Source: an uncultured Bacteroidota bacterium (lineage in GTDB: Bacteria > Bacteroidota > Bacteroidia > Flavobacteriales_F > PHOS-HE28). From it: a DNA stretch of 63,663 nt. Both the position numbers and the translations under genes were made by a program. The notes below the pieces were generated by a model that saw only the letters and a list, made by a program, of their open reading frames with translations, was not told where the DNA came from and did no database searches. Shown in pieces: positions 34,272 to 43,573 of this stretch (position 1 is its first letter; each line of letters begins with the position of its first letter). The stretch is from the NCBI GenBank assembly GCA_902826215.1, contig CADEDY010000021.1:1-63663 (forward strand). Reading direction: 5' to 3'.

Positions 34272-35729
34272 ATGGCGAATCATCTCCTGCTTTTGATCAA
34301 TTTCATTGGCCTTCTACTCGTCGATCCTTTCTTCTTGGCCGATATCAGCATCACCCAGAACGTCCCGACGACGATGGTTCCTGGAAGCGAGGTGAGGGTG
34401 ACGGTCACCGTGAATAAAGCGGAACTGGGTGGCTTCGCGAAACTTCAACTTGATCTTCCTCCTGGTCTGACAGCGACGGCCATCGAGACCAAAGGCGCCT
34501 CGTTCACCTTCGCTGACCAAAAAGCCAAGTTCATCTGGATGGCGCTTCCGAGCACACCATCCTTCAAAGTGAGCTACACCTTGAGCGCTGATGCCAACGT
34601 TTCAGGAAATCTCGCCGTGCAAGGTCGCCTCTCCTACATCGAGGACAACGAACGGAAGACCTTCGATATGCCCACCGCGACGATCGACTTCGGTCAGGGC
34701 GGGGCAGTACAAGTAGCACAAAGCACCTCCACAACGGAACCCGATGCGCAGGATCTGGTTTCGGCTGGAGCAGGTGCCCCGTCTGGATCCTCGATGATGG
34801 CCGTGATCGACAATGCCAGTGGAATTGCACCGATACAAGGCATGGGTGGCGTTACAGGTACGCGCACGATCACCCCGGTGAACGAAAAAGAAATGTTGGT
34901 GGAGGTGACCATCAAGAAAGGAGACATCCGCGGTTTCGGCAAACTGCAGGAGACCATCCCGCAGGGATTCACGGCACTTGAGAAGACGAGCAGTGAGGCC
35001 ATCTTCACGGCGCAGGACCGCATCGCCAAGTTCGTATGGCTCAATCTGCCGGCCAGTTCGGAGGTCAAGATCGTGTACAAGCTGCGCGCGAATGAGCGCC
35101 CAGAGGGTGAGTACAGCATTGATGGTGAATTCGGATACTTGCTGAACGACGAGACCCAGAAAGCGGTGCTCGGCACTTCCAAGTTCTTCATCGGACCAAA
35201 GGCCTTGGAAGCCATGGCCAACGAAGCAACCGTGCTGGATCCTATGGTGAACGGAGACACGGAACTTGCGAAGCGCCAAGCGGAAGAGGCTGCAGCACAA
35301 GCTGCTGAGCTAGCGAAAAAGGAAACTGCAGCGCGCGAAGCGGAGGCTAGGAAGCGTGCACAGGAGCAAGAAACTGCGGCCCGCCAGACCAAGCCCGTAG
35401 TGGAGCCGAAGAAAACGACGTCCATCCCCACGCCAGAGAACGGGATCGTTTACAAAGTACAGATCTCTGCTGGCCACCGCGAAGTGGGCAAGAATTATTT
35501 CAGCCTGCGCCACAAATTCAATGGAACGTTCAGTGTAGAGCGGCACCAGGGATGGATCAAATACACCACGGGGCGCTTCGGTTCGTATTCCGAAGCACGG
35601 GATCAACGGGTGTCGTATGTATCGGCGGGGTACAATTTCCCGGGACCATTCGTCACAGCCTATAACAACGGCGATCGTATCACCGTACAAGAGGCGCTTC
35701 TCTTGAGCAATCAGAAGTGGGTGCAATAG
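34272..35729 (+). CDS. Secreted protein with two related beta domains, Ala/Glu coiled coil and C-terminal SPOR-like domain
   Basis: 485 residues. A hydrophobic N-terminus (LLLLINFIGLLLVDPFFLA) is a likely signal peptide. Residues about 25-140 and 195-315 are internal copies: both contain V-x-V-x-(V/I)-K, GFxKLQ, P-x-GxTA and AKFxWxxLP in the same order, suggesting duplicated immunoglobulin-like domains. Residues about 325-375 are Ala/Glu/Arg-rich and likely helical coiled coil. Residues 392-480 resemble a SPOR fold (YKVQISAG, IKYTTGRFGSYSEARDQR, GPFVTAYNNGDRITVQEAL), which in known proteins binds glycan strands lacking stem peptides. The next gene also has SPOR-like domains. No named family for the duplicated part was recognised. 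Confidence 0.72.
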   Translation: MANHLLLLINFIGLLLVDPFFLADISITQNVPTTMVPGSEVRVTVTVNKAELGGFAKLQLDLPPGLTATAIETKGASFTFADQKAKFIWMALPSTPSFKVSYTLSADANVSGNLAVQGRLSYIEDNERKTFDMPTATIDFGQGGAVQVAQSTSTTEPDAQDLVSAGAGAPSGSSMMAVIDNASGIAPIQGMGGVTGTRTITPVNEKEMLVEVTIKKGDIRGFGKLQETIPQGFTALEKTSSEAIFTAQDRIAKFVWLNLPASSEVKIVYKLRANERPEGEYSIDGEFGYLLNDETQKAVLGTSKFFIGPKALEAMANEATVLDPMVNGDTELAKRQAEEAAAQAAELAKKETAAREAEARKRAQEQETAARQTKPVVEPKKTTSIPTPENGIVYKVQISAGHREVGKNYFSLRHKFNGTFSVERHQGWIKYTTGRFGSYSEARDQRVSYVSAGYNFPGPFVTAYNNGDRITVQEALLLSNQKWVQ

Positions 35730-35755
35730 TGCACCCCTGAACCGGAACGGACCGA

Positions 35756-37861
35756 ATGCCCATACAACCAGGCTGCTTCTCTCCATTGTTCCGTTCCATC
35801 TTCGGCCTTGCCTTAGCCATCTTTCTGTCCCCTTTCGCCTCGTTCGGCCAAGTCGATAGCACAGCCCTTCCCGCAGGGATCGTTGTACCGGTCGATGCTG
35901 ATGCTCCGATCAAATTGAAGCCCTCCTTCGGGATCGGGCCGGGCATGTTCGCTTTCTTCGGCGATGTGGGGAACAACCACAAGGGCTATAGCCCGCTCGT
36001 CTCGCGCGTGGGCTACGAACTGCGCGCTACAACGCCGATAACACCTTGGTTGGAAGGAGGTATCTATGCGCTTCATGGTCGTCTTGGTGTGAATGAACGC
36101 AGCCTCGCTCGCAACCTGAATTTCGAATCGCGCATCACCACTGGTGGATTGCAGTTCAGGTATAACTTCCTTCAATTCCTGAACCCCAAGCGGGTGGTGG
36201 AACCGTACGTGACGGTAGGCTTCGAAAGTGTGGAATACCTTTCCAAGACCGACTTGCGTGATGCCAGCGGACGGACCTATAACTATTGGAGCGACGGCAC
36301 GATACGCGACATCGATGAGAATGCTGCCAACGCCGGGGAAGCTGTCCTACTTCAACGCGACTACACGTATGAGAGCGACGTGCGCGAATCAAACCTTGAT
36401 GGTTTCGGGAAATATTTGGAGCGCACTTGGGCTGTTCCGGTTGGTGTTGGTGCGCGCATGGACATCGGAAATGGTTTCGACTTCCGCATGGGCGCCACCA
36501 TGCACTTCACCCTTACCGACCTCGTCGATGGTGTAACGGACCAGAGCGTGGAGAACCGAAAGGGTACAGTTGGTAACGACCGGTTCTTGTTCACCTCCTT
36601 CTCCATAGGCTATACCATTCCCATGGAGCGCGGAGCGAAGAAGACGAAGAAAACGCCGCTCTCCAGCGAACAGGTGGATGAACTCGCTTGGCTGGGTGAT
36701 GAGGATGGCGATGGCGTGCAGGATATCAACGATAAGTGTCCGTATACACCGGCCGGTGTCAAGGTGGATGCCTTCGGCTGTCCGCTCGATGGCGATGGCG
36801 ATGGCGTGCCGGACCATGACGATGACGAGTTGAACTCCGCTCCAGGAGCCGTTGTGGATGCACGTGGTGTCACGATCAGCGACGAGGATCACCTGAATGC
36901 TTGGCTCGCCTACAAAGACTCTGGCAATGTGAACATGTTGGCCTCCCGGGTCGAATCCTTCGGGCCTATGAAGCCGAAGGTGGTTCCTGTGAAGCGCGTT
37001 TACGTCGTGAAGGTGGGTTCGCAGTTCGAGAAGATCGACGAAGCCGTGATCCACAAACTCCTGAGCTTGCCTGATATACGCACCGTGGAGAACGGGGATA
37101 CCACTTTCTTTGTCGTGGGTAGCTACGATAAGATCCCTGAAGCACTTCGCCGCGAGCTGGAGTTGCGCGGCATGGGCGTTGAAGGTGTGGTGATGGCCGA
37201 AGAGAACGGTCGCTTGATCGACGTGAGCAATGAAACGGAAGCGGCGCGCGCTGGTCTGCTGCCGAGCAATACGCCGCCGCCAACGGGCGAGGTGATCGTA
37301 CGGGTCCAACTCGGTGCTTTCCGCTACCCCTTGTCACGGAATATCTTCGACGGCATCGACGACCTGGTGATCATCAAAGGCGATGATGGCCTCACGCGCT
37401 ACTACACCGGATCCTTCAAAGAGGTGAACCCTGCTGCCGCACACAAGGTGCAGATGTTGTTGCGTGGCTTCAACGGTGCGTTCCTCGTTGCCTTCCGTGA
37501 TGGCAAACGTATCGGTATGAAGGAAGCCGGTGCCAAACTCACTGGTCCGGAAGACCTGCGTGACCTGCCGAGCGGCGGTATCGACAAGACCAAGTTGCGG
37601 TATCGTGTACAGATCGGCACCTTCGTGGGCAATGTGCCCATCGAGACCATGGGGCGTATGATCGAGATGGGGGATGTGAAACCCGTGACCAGCTCAGACG
37701 CTGTGCGGTACTACTACGGCCAATTCAAGGACCGCAAGGGCGCTGAAGATGCCAAGATCGCGATCCAGAAGAGAGGGTTCGAGGATGCCTTCGTCGTTGG
37801 CGATATGAACGGCTACATCATTCCTGCTGATGAAGCGGATGCCTTGATGAAGCAGCCGTAG
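35756..37861 (+). CDS. OmpA-like outer-membrane beta-barrel with TSP3 repeats and three SPOR-like domains
   Basis: 701 residues. Signal peptide (SIFGLALAIFLSPFASFGQ), then a probable 8-stranded barrel at about residues 50-300 (alternating strands such as VGYELRATTP, VEPYVTVGFESVEYL, RFLFTSFSIGYTIPM). Residues about 318-358 are Asp-rich calcium-binding TSP3 repeats (DEDGDGVQDINDKCP; DGDGDGVPDHDDD), as in OmpA-type proteins of Bacteroidota. In place of the usual OmpA peptidoglycan-binding domain there are three SPOR-like units at about 415-495 (VYVVKVGSQF), 510-590 (VIVRVQLGAF) and 605-690 (YRVQIGTF). It lies 26 bases after the other SPOR gene. Barrel and SPOR calls are from pattern. Confidence 0.78.
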   Translation: MPIQPGCFSPLFRSIFGLALAIFLSPFASFGQVDSTALPAGIVVPVDADAPIKLKPSFGIGPGMFAFFGDVGNNHKGYSPLVSRVGYELRATTPITPWLEGGIYALHGRLGVNERSLARNLNFESRITTGGLQFRYNFLQFLNPKRVVEPYVTVGFESVEYLSKTDLRDASGRTYNYWSDGTIRDIDENAANAGEAVLLQRDYTYESDVRESNLDGFGKYLERTWAVPVGVGARMDIGNGFDFRMGATMHFTLTDLVDGVTDQSVENRKGTVGNDRFLFTSFSIGYTIPMERGAKKTKKTPLSSEQVDELAWLGDEDGDGVQDINDKCPYTPAGVKVDAFGCPLDGDGDGVPDHDDDELNSAPGAVVDARGVTISDEDHLNAWLAYKDSGNVNMLASRVESFGPMKPKVVPVKRVYVVKVGSQFEKIDEAVIHKLLSLPDIRTVENGDTTFFVVGSYDKIPEALRRELELRGMGVEGVVMAEENGRLIDVSNETEAARAGLLPSNTPPPTGEVIVRVQLGAFRYPLSRNIFDGIDDLVIIKGDDGLTRYYTGSFKEVNPAAAHKVQMLLRGFNGAFLVAFRDGKRIGMKEAGAKLTGPEDLRDLPSGGIDKTKLRYRVQIGTFVGNVPIETMGRMIEMGDVKPVTSSDAVRYYYGQFKDRKGAEDAKIAIQKRGFEDAFVVGDMNGYIIPADEADALMKQP

Positions 37862-37943
37862 ATCCATTCCTATTCCACTGTCGAATTGTTAGGTGCTCGT
37901 GTGCAATAGTGCAGGTACGCTGGTCGTTCAACTTCCGGTCTGC

Positions 37944-37951
37944 TACCTTTC
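37944..37951 (+). promoter_or_regulatory. Possible -7 promoter element of the A2M-pbpC operon
   Basis: TACCTTTC, one mismatch from TAnnTTTG, 21 bases before the ATG at 37973 in a 111-base gap. Confidence 0.3.
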
Positions 37952-37972
37952 CGCTCCTACTATTCCACTACC

Positions 37973-40900
37973 ATGTCCAGTGAACCGATCCGGTCGCGCT
38001 TTGCTGCGCTCGCAGCTGTTGTCATCCTCTTGCTTTCAGGATGCCGAACGCAGGAAGCTCCGATCGTGCCGGATACAGCCTTCACGCCCTACATAGCGGC
38101 GTTCACGGCTGGGCATATCAGTGCAACGGCGCCGATCCTGGTTCGAATAACGGAAGGTCAACAATGGCGAGACAGTTCCGCTTCGGCGATCCAAGAGCTT
38201 TTCGAGTTCGATCCGAAGGTGAACGGTACCGTGCGATGGAAGGATCAGTCCACGCTAGCCTTCGAGCCGAGTGAACGGTTGGAACAAGAACAGACCTACA
38301 CGATCACCTTCCACCTTGGTGATCTCATTCAATTGCCGGAGGGCATGTCCGACTTCGAATGGCAGGTGAACACGGTTCGCCAAAGCCTCGATGTTCGTGT
38401 GAGTGACTTGCAATCCCTCTCCCCTGCGGACCTGACCTGGCAGCGTTTGATCGTGGCGGTGCACACGGGCGACATCGCGATCGGCAAGGAATTGAACACG
38501 TGTTTCAGTGCCAAGCAGAGCGGACGCACCCTCACCATGACCTGGGAGCACGAGCCGAACGGCCTGTACCACACCTTCACCGTGGATAGTGTCTTGCGCG
38601 ATGAAACCTCGAGCACGGTAGAGATCATTTGGAACGGGAAAGGGATCGGTGCTGCGGACGAAGGCAGCTTGCCATTCATCGTTCCAGCGATCGGCGATCT
38701 CGCACTGATCTCCGCCACGACGGATTCCGAAGGGGAACAAAGTGCCACCCTCCTATTCTCCGACCCATTGGACGCTTCCCAGAACATGAACGGGTTGGTC
38801 GGCATCGCCGGCGCGGAGGGCGTCAGGATCTCCGTTGAGGGAAATAAACTGGTGCTCTACCCGACGGATCGTTTGAGCGGTGACAAGCAGGGCTACGTGG
38901 CTTCAGCGGTGCGCAATGTGAATCGACGTCCTCTGGGAAAGGACTTGACCGTGGAACTCACCTTCGAAGAACTGAAACCAGCGATCCGCATGGTCGGAAA
39001 AGGTGTGATCCTGCCGTCAAGCGACGGCTTGGTGATGCCCTTCGAAGCAGTGAACCTGAAGGCTGTGGATGTGCGCGTCGTGAAGGTCTACGAAAGCAAC
39101 ATCGCCCAATTCCTGCAGTTGAATGGTTTGGATGGTGACCGTGAACTGGCTCGCGTTGGGCGCTTGATCACCCGTAAGACCATTCCCTTGAAGACCGCTG
39201 ACTCGCCGGATCTCGGACGTTGGAACCGGTACTACCTCGATCTTGCTGAACACGTGCAAGCCGAACCTGGCGCGATCTATCGCGTGGAGCTTTCCTTCAC
39301 CCGTAAACATTCGGTCTACCCCTGCACCAATGTCGACGAAAAAGAACTGGAACCCGAGCGAACCTGGGAATCGGAACAAACCGCGTACGATCGCCTCCAG
39401 GACTATTGGTACTACGATGATTACTACTACGAAGAGGACTACGACTACAATGAGCGGGAGGATCCGTGTACCTCGTCCTACTTCGCCCGGAGCCACAGCG
39501 TGGCGCGCAACATCCTAGCCTCCGATCTCGGGTTGATCGCCAAGGGAGGGAACGATGGATCCCTGCTGATCGCGGTCAGTGACCTGCGCACGACACAGCC
39601 CATGTCCGGGGTGAAATTGGATGTGCTCGACTTGCAGCAGAAGAGCCTCGGACAGGTGGTCACCGATGGCGAAGGATTGGCCACCTTGCCTACGAGCAAG
39701 TACAAACCTTTCCTGCTGGTGGCCAGCAAAGGAGGACAACGCGGGTACCTGAAATTGGACGACGGATCATCGTTGTCCGTTAGTGAGTTCGATGTGCAAG
39801 GCGAAGCCATCGACCGGGGGCTCAAAGGATTCCTCTACGGTGAACGAGGAGTATGGCGCCCCGGCGATTCGCTGTACCTCGCCTTCATGCTCCAAGATGT
39901 GCAGAACAAGTTACCGAAGGATCACCCGGTGGTGCTCGAATTGACCGATCCTCGTGGTCGATTGGACCAGAAACACGTGCGCACCTCATCCGTGAACGGG
40001 ATGTATTCATTCCGCTGCGCCACATCGCCGGATGCTCCCACAGGCTTTTGGAATGCACGCGTCGTTGTTGGTGGCACGACCTTCCACAAGAGCATCCGTA
40101 TCGAAACCGTGAAACCGAATCGACTCAAGATCCTGCTCGATGTGGGTGACCGATTGACCGCTTCCGACGACCGACCCATTACCCTCCGCTCGAACTGGCT
40201 GCACGGTTCACCAGCAAAGGGTCTGAAAGCCCGTGTGACAGTGAACATGACCACCGGAACGCCGGTGTTCAAAGGCTCGGAGAAGTTCACCTTCAACGAT
40301 CTGCGTACATCGGTGCCGGAAGAAGAGCAAGTCGCTTTCGACGGCCTTTTGAACGATCAAGGTGAAACGCGGTTCGAACTGGAATTGAACTCCGGTCGGA
40401 GTGCACCCGCCATGGTGAATACCAACATCGTCACGCGCGTGTTCGAAGCCGGAGGTGACGCGAGCATGGATCGCACCTCCGTGCCGTACTACCCGTACAC
40501 GAGCTACGCGGGCATCAAAGCACCCGACTCGTTCAACGCATGGGGAGGACTGGTCACGGATACCACCTACCAATTCGCGATCGCATCGGTGGATGCCAAT
40601 GGCAAGCCGATCGCCGGCCACAAGTTGAAGGCACAGGTGTATAAGATGAAAGGCAATTGGTGGTGGGATGGCGACCTCGATGGCGATGCCAACTACATCA
40701 GCTCACCAAGCGTTGAATTGCGTCAAGAATTCGATCTCGTGAGCGACGCCAAAGGACGTACCACGTTAAAGTTCCGCGTTGATCGTCCAGAATGGGGACG
40801 TTTCACCGTGCGTGTGACCGATCCGACGAGCGGACACTCCAGTGCCATGCAGTTGTATCTCGATTGGCCGGGTTGGGAAGGTCGCTCACGACGCGATGAA

Positions 40901-43555
40901 CCCGACCAAGCCGCGATGCTCAGCTTCAATAGTGACAAGGAGAAGTACAACGTGGGTGAAGAGGCGACGATCATCATCCCGTCCAGCGGAAGCGGTCGTG
41001 CATTGGTGAGTTTGGAGACCGGTAGCCGTTGTCTCGATGCCGTGTGGGTGGATCTGAAGGAAAAAGAAACGCGGTACACCTTCCCCATCACGGCGGATAT
41101 GTCCCCGAACGTGTATGCCCATGTCACGGTGGTGCAACCGCACGCAAAGACCTTGAATGATCTGCCCATCCGGCTCTATGGTGTCATACCGATCCTGGTT
41201 GAGGACGCCGCGACCCACATCGCACCGGTGATCACCATGGCCAAGGAAGTGAAGACGGATGTGCCTTTTTCTGTGGAAGTGAGCGAGAAGAACGGCGATC
41301 CGATGACCTACACGCTCGCGATCGTGGATGAAGGTCTGCTCGATCTGACGCGCTTCAAGACACCTGACCCATGGAACCACTTCTACGCGCGTGAAGCACT
41401 TGGTGTGCGCACTTGGGATGTATACGACCATGTGATCGGCGCTTTCGGAAGACAGATCGCACGTGTTCTTGCCCTCGGCGGCAGTGATGATGCTGGCCCT
41501 GCGGAGAACGCCAAGGCCAAACGTTTCAAACCGGTCGTGAAATACGTTGGTCCGTTCACCCTGCAACGGGGAAAGAAAGTGAACCACACGTTCACCATCG
41601 CCAATTACGTTGGATCGGTTCGCGTGATGGTGGTTGCCACGGATGGGGACAAGGCATACGGCAACGCGGAGCAAGCCGTACCTGTGCGCAAGCCCTTGAT
41701 GGTGCTCGCAACGCTTCCCCGTGTGCTGGCCCCGGGCGAACGTGCTGACCTACCAGTGACGGTCTTCGCGATGGATGCCAAAGTGAAGGATGTCCGTGTG
41801 AAACTTGAGCCGAACGCATTGCTGATACCAGAAGGCCCCTTGGAGAAGACCATTCACTTCAACTCCACAGGCGACCAGGTGGTGCGGTTCAGCGTGCGCG
41901 TGAAGGAAGGCATCGGTGTGGCCAAGGTGAAAGTGAGCGTATCAGGGGCTGGCGAAAGTGCGACAGAGCAGATCGAACTGCAGGTACGTTTGCCGAACCT
42001 ACCTTCCACCGAGGTCACCGAAGCCCTGCTGGAACCCGGAAAGAGCTGGCGCGATGCACCAAGGCCATTGGGCGTCGATGGAACCAACAGTGCTTACCTC
42101 GAAGTAAGTACCATTCCCCCCGTGGATCTGGGCAGACGCTTGCAATACCTGATCGACTATCCGCATGGCTGCTTGGAACAGACCACGTCCAAGGCATTCC
42201 CGCAACTCTATATCGCGAAGGTGATGGAACTCCCTGCCCGTACCCAACAGAGCATGCGGGCCAATGTGGAGGCGGCGCTGCGACGCATGGGTCAATTCCA
42301 ACGCAGCGATGGCAGCTTCAATTACTGGCCGGGAGGTGATCACTACGACAACTGGACCTCGATCTACGCCGGTCACTTCATGGTGGAGGCGGAACGCGAA
42401 GGATTCAAACCAGTGGGCAGCACCTTGAGCAATTGGCTCTCCTTCCAACGCAATGCCGCACGGAATTGGCAGGGTGTGCAACCGACAGGTTGGTCCCGTG
42501 AAGCGACCCAACTTACCCAAGCCTATCGCCTGTATACGTTGGCACTGGCGAAGCATCCCGAACTCGCGGCGATGAACCGGTTGCGCGAACGGAATGACCT
42601 GTCGCAACAAGCGCGTTGGATGCTGGCCGCGGCCTACGCACAGATCGGACAGAAGGATGCCGCGCGGAACCTCACTGTGGCCAGCGAGCTCTCCGTACCT
42701 CAGTACACGGAGCAATCGTACACGTACGGAAGCGTGCTCCGCGACGAAGCCTTGATCGCCATGGCACTGCTGAACATGGACGAGACAACGAAGGCCGCTG
42801 GTGTGGTCCAACGCATCTCGAAGAACCTGAGCAGTGGCGGCTGGTATAGCACACAGAGCACTGCTTTCGGCATGATGGCCGTTGCTCGCTTCGCGGAAAA
42901 GGGCCAACTCGACAAAGGCCTCTCCTTCAAGCTCGACCTCAACGGTACGGCATCGGACAAGTTCTCCGAGAAGTCGATCAGTCATGTGGATCTTGCCACA
43001 CCGAATGGCAAAGCCTATGCAGATGTGACCAATACCGGGAAGAACCTGCTCTACGTTCGCTTGGTGCGCACAGGCACTCCAGTAGCTGGTCAAGAACAAC
43101 CCAGCAACACTGGCTTGGGTCTGCGCGTGGACTACACGTTGGTGAATGGCACACCGATCGATCCGGCCCGCATTGAACAAGGCACCGACTTCATGGCCGT
43201 GGTGTATGTTACCCACCCGGGTGTCGCTGCGGGTTACCAACAACTCGCCCTCACCAGCGTATTCCCTTCGGGCTGGGAGATCCGAAACACCCGCATGGAG
43301 GGAACGGAAAGCGCCGTGGATGCATCGTCCTTCACCTACCAGGATGTTCGTGATGACCGTGTGATGACCTACTTCGATCTCTGGCGCGGAAAGACCGTGA
43401 CCTATCGCGTGATGTTGAATGCGGCGTACACCGGACGCTACTATCTGCCAGGGGCGCATTGCGAGGCCATGTATGACCACACGGTGAATGCTCGCAGCAT
43501 GGGCCAATGGATCGAGGTGGTGCCATCGGGTGACCAAGCGGCGTCACAACGTTGA
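37973..43555 (+). CDS. Alpha-2-macroglobulin family lipoprotein with intact thioester motif
   Basis: 1860-residue periplasmic lipoprotein: signal peptide and lipobox LLLSGC with Cys24. It has the order of bacterial type 1 A2M (YfhM): Ig-like MG domains through residue about 1000, including the MG2-type GVWRPGDSLYLAFMLQD, a bait-region-like part, then the thioester GCLEQ with Cys1400 and Gln1403 inside the alpha-helical TED domain (PHGCLEQTTSKAF), and a receptor-binding-like C-terminus. Such proteins trap proteases by covalent thioester attack, and work with PBP1C, whose gene follows directly. Residues about 476-497 form an odd acidic tyrosine patch (WYYDDYYYEEDYDYNERED). Family is certain; protease-trapping role is inferred from homologues. 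Confidence 0.95.
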   Translation: MSSEPIRSRFAALAAVVILLLSGCRTQEAPIVPDTAFTPYIAAFTAGHISATAPILVRITEGQQWRDSSASAIQELFEFDPKVNGTVRWKDQSTLAFEPSERLEQEQTYTITFHLGDLIQLPEGMSDFEWQVNTVRQSLDVRVSDLQSLSPADLTWQRLIVAVHTGDIAIGKELNTCFSAKQSGRTLTMTWEHEPNGLYHTFTVDSVLRDETSSTVEIIWNGKGIGAADEGSLPFIVPAIGDLALISATTDSEGEQSATLLFSDPLDASQNMNGLVGIAGAEGVRISVEGNKLVLYPTDRLSGDKQGYVASAVRNVNRRPLGKDLTVELTFEELKPAIRMVGKGVILPSSDGLVMPFEAVNLKAVDVRVVKVYESNIAQFLQLNGLDGDRELARVGRLITRKTIPLKTADSPDLGRWNRYYLDLAEHVQAEPGAIYRVELSFTRKHSVYPCTNVDEKELEPERTWESEQTAYDRLQDYWYYDDYYYEEDYDYNEREDPCTSSYFARSHSVARNILASDLGLIAKGGNDGSLLIAVSDLRTTQPMSGVKLDVLDLQQKSLGQVVTDGEGLATLPTSKYKPFLLVASKGGQRGYLKLDDGSSLSVSEFDVQGEAIDRGLKGFLYGERGVWRPGDSLYLAFMLQDVQNKLPKDHPVVLELTDPRGRLDQKHVRTSSVNGMYSFRCATSPDAPTGFWNARVVVGGTTFHKSIRIETVKPNRLKILLDVGDRLTASDDRPITLRSNWLHGSPAKGLKARVTVNMTTGTPVFKGSEKFTFNDLRTSVPEEEQVAFDGLLNDQGETRFELELNSGRSAPAMVNTNIVTRVFEAGGDASMDRTSVPYYPYTSYAGIKAPDSFNAWGGLVTDTTYQFAIASVDANGKPIAGHKLKAQVYKMKGNWWWDGDLDGDANYISSPSVELRQEFDLVSDAKGRTTLKFRVDRPEWGRFTVRVTDPTSGHSSAMQLYLDWPGWEGRSRRDEPDQAAMLSFNSDKEKYNVGEEATIIIPSSGSGRALVSLETGSRCLDAVWVDLKEKETRYTFPITADMSPNVYAHVTVVQPHAKTLNDLPIRLYGVIPILVEDAATHIAPVITMAKEVKTDVPFSVEVSEKNGDPMTYTLAIVDEGLLDLTRFKTPDPWNHFYAREALGVRTWDVYDHVIGAFGRQIARVLALGGSDDAGPAENAKAKRFKPVVKYVGPFTLQRGKKVNHTFTIANYVGSVRVMVVATDGDKAYGNAEQAVPVRKPLMVLATLPRVLAPGERADLPVTVFAMDAKVKDVRVKLEPNALLIPEGPLEKTIHFNSTGDQVVRFSVRVKEGIGVAKVKVSVSGAGESATEQIELQVRLPNLPSTEVTEALLEPGKSWRDAPRPLGVDGTNSAYLEVSTIPPVDLGRRLQYLIDYPHGCLEQTTSKAFPQLYIAKVMELPARTQQSMRANVEAALRRMGQFQRSDGSFNYWPGGDHYDNWTSIYAGHFMVEAEREGFKPVGSTLSNWLSFQRNAARNWQGVQPTGWSREATQLTQAYRLYTLALAKHPELAAMNRLRERNDLSQQARWMLAAAYAQIGQKDAARNLTVASELSVPQYTEQSYTYGSVLRDEALIAMALLNMDETTKAAGVVQRISKNLSSGGWYSTQSTAFGMMAVARFAEKGQLDKGLSFKLDLNGTASDKFSEKSISHVDLATPNGKAYADVTNTGKNLLYVRLVRTGTPVAGQEQPSNTGLGLRVDYTLVNGTPIDPARIEQGTDFMAVVYVTHPGVAAGYQQLALTSVFPSGWEIRNTRMEGTESAVDASSFTYQDVRDDRVMTYFDLWRGKTVTYRVMLNAAYTGRYYLPGAHCEAMYDHTVNARSMGQWIEVVPSGDQAASQR

Positions 43556-43573
43556 GGCCTGTTGAATGAAGCC

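Noticed and set aside
41999..43537. Reverse-strand open frame of 512 codons within the macroglobulin gene
   Set aside because: Opposes the thioester domain, which is beyond doubt in the forward frame; the His/Arg/Val-rich product matches nothing recognisable.
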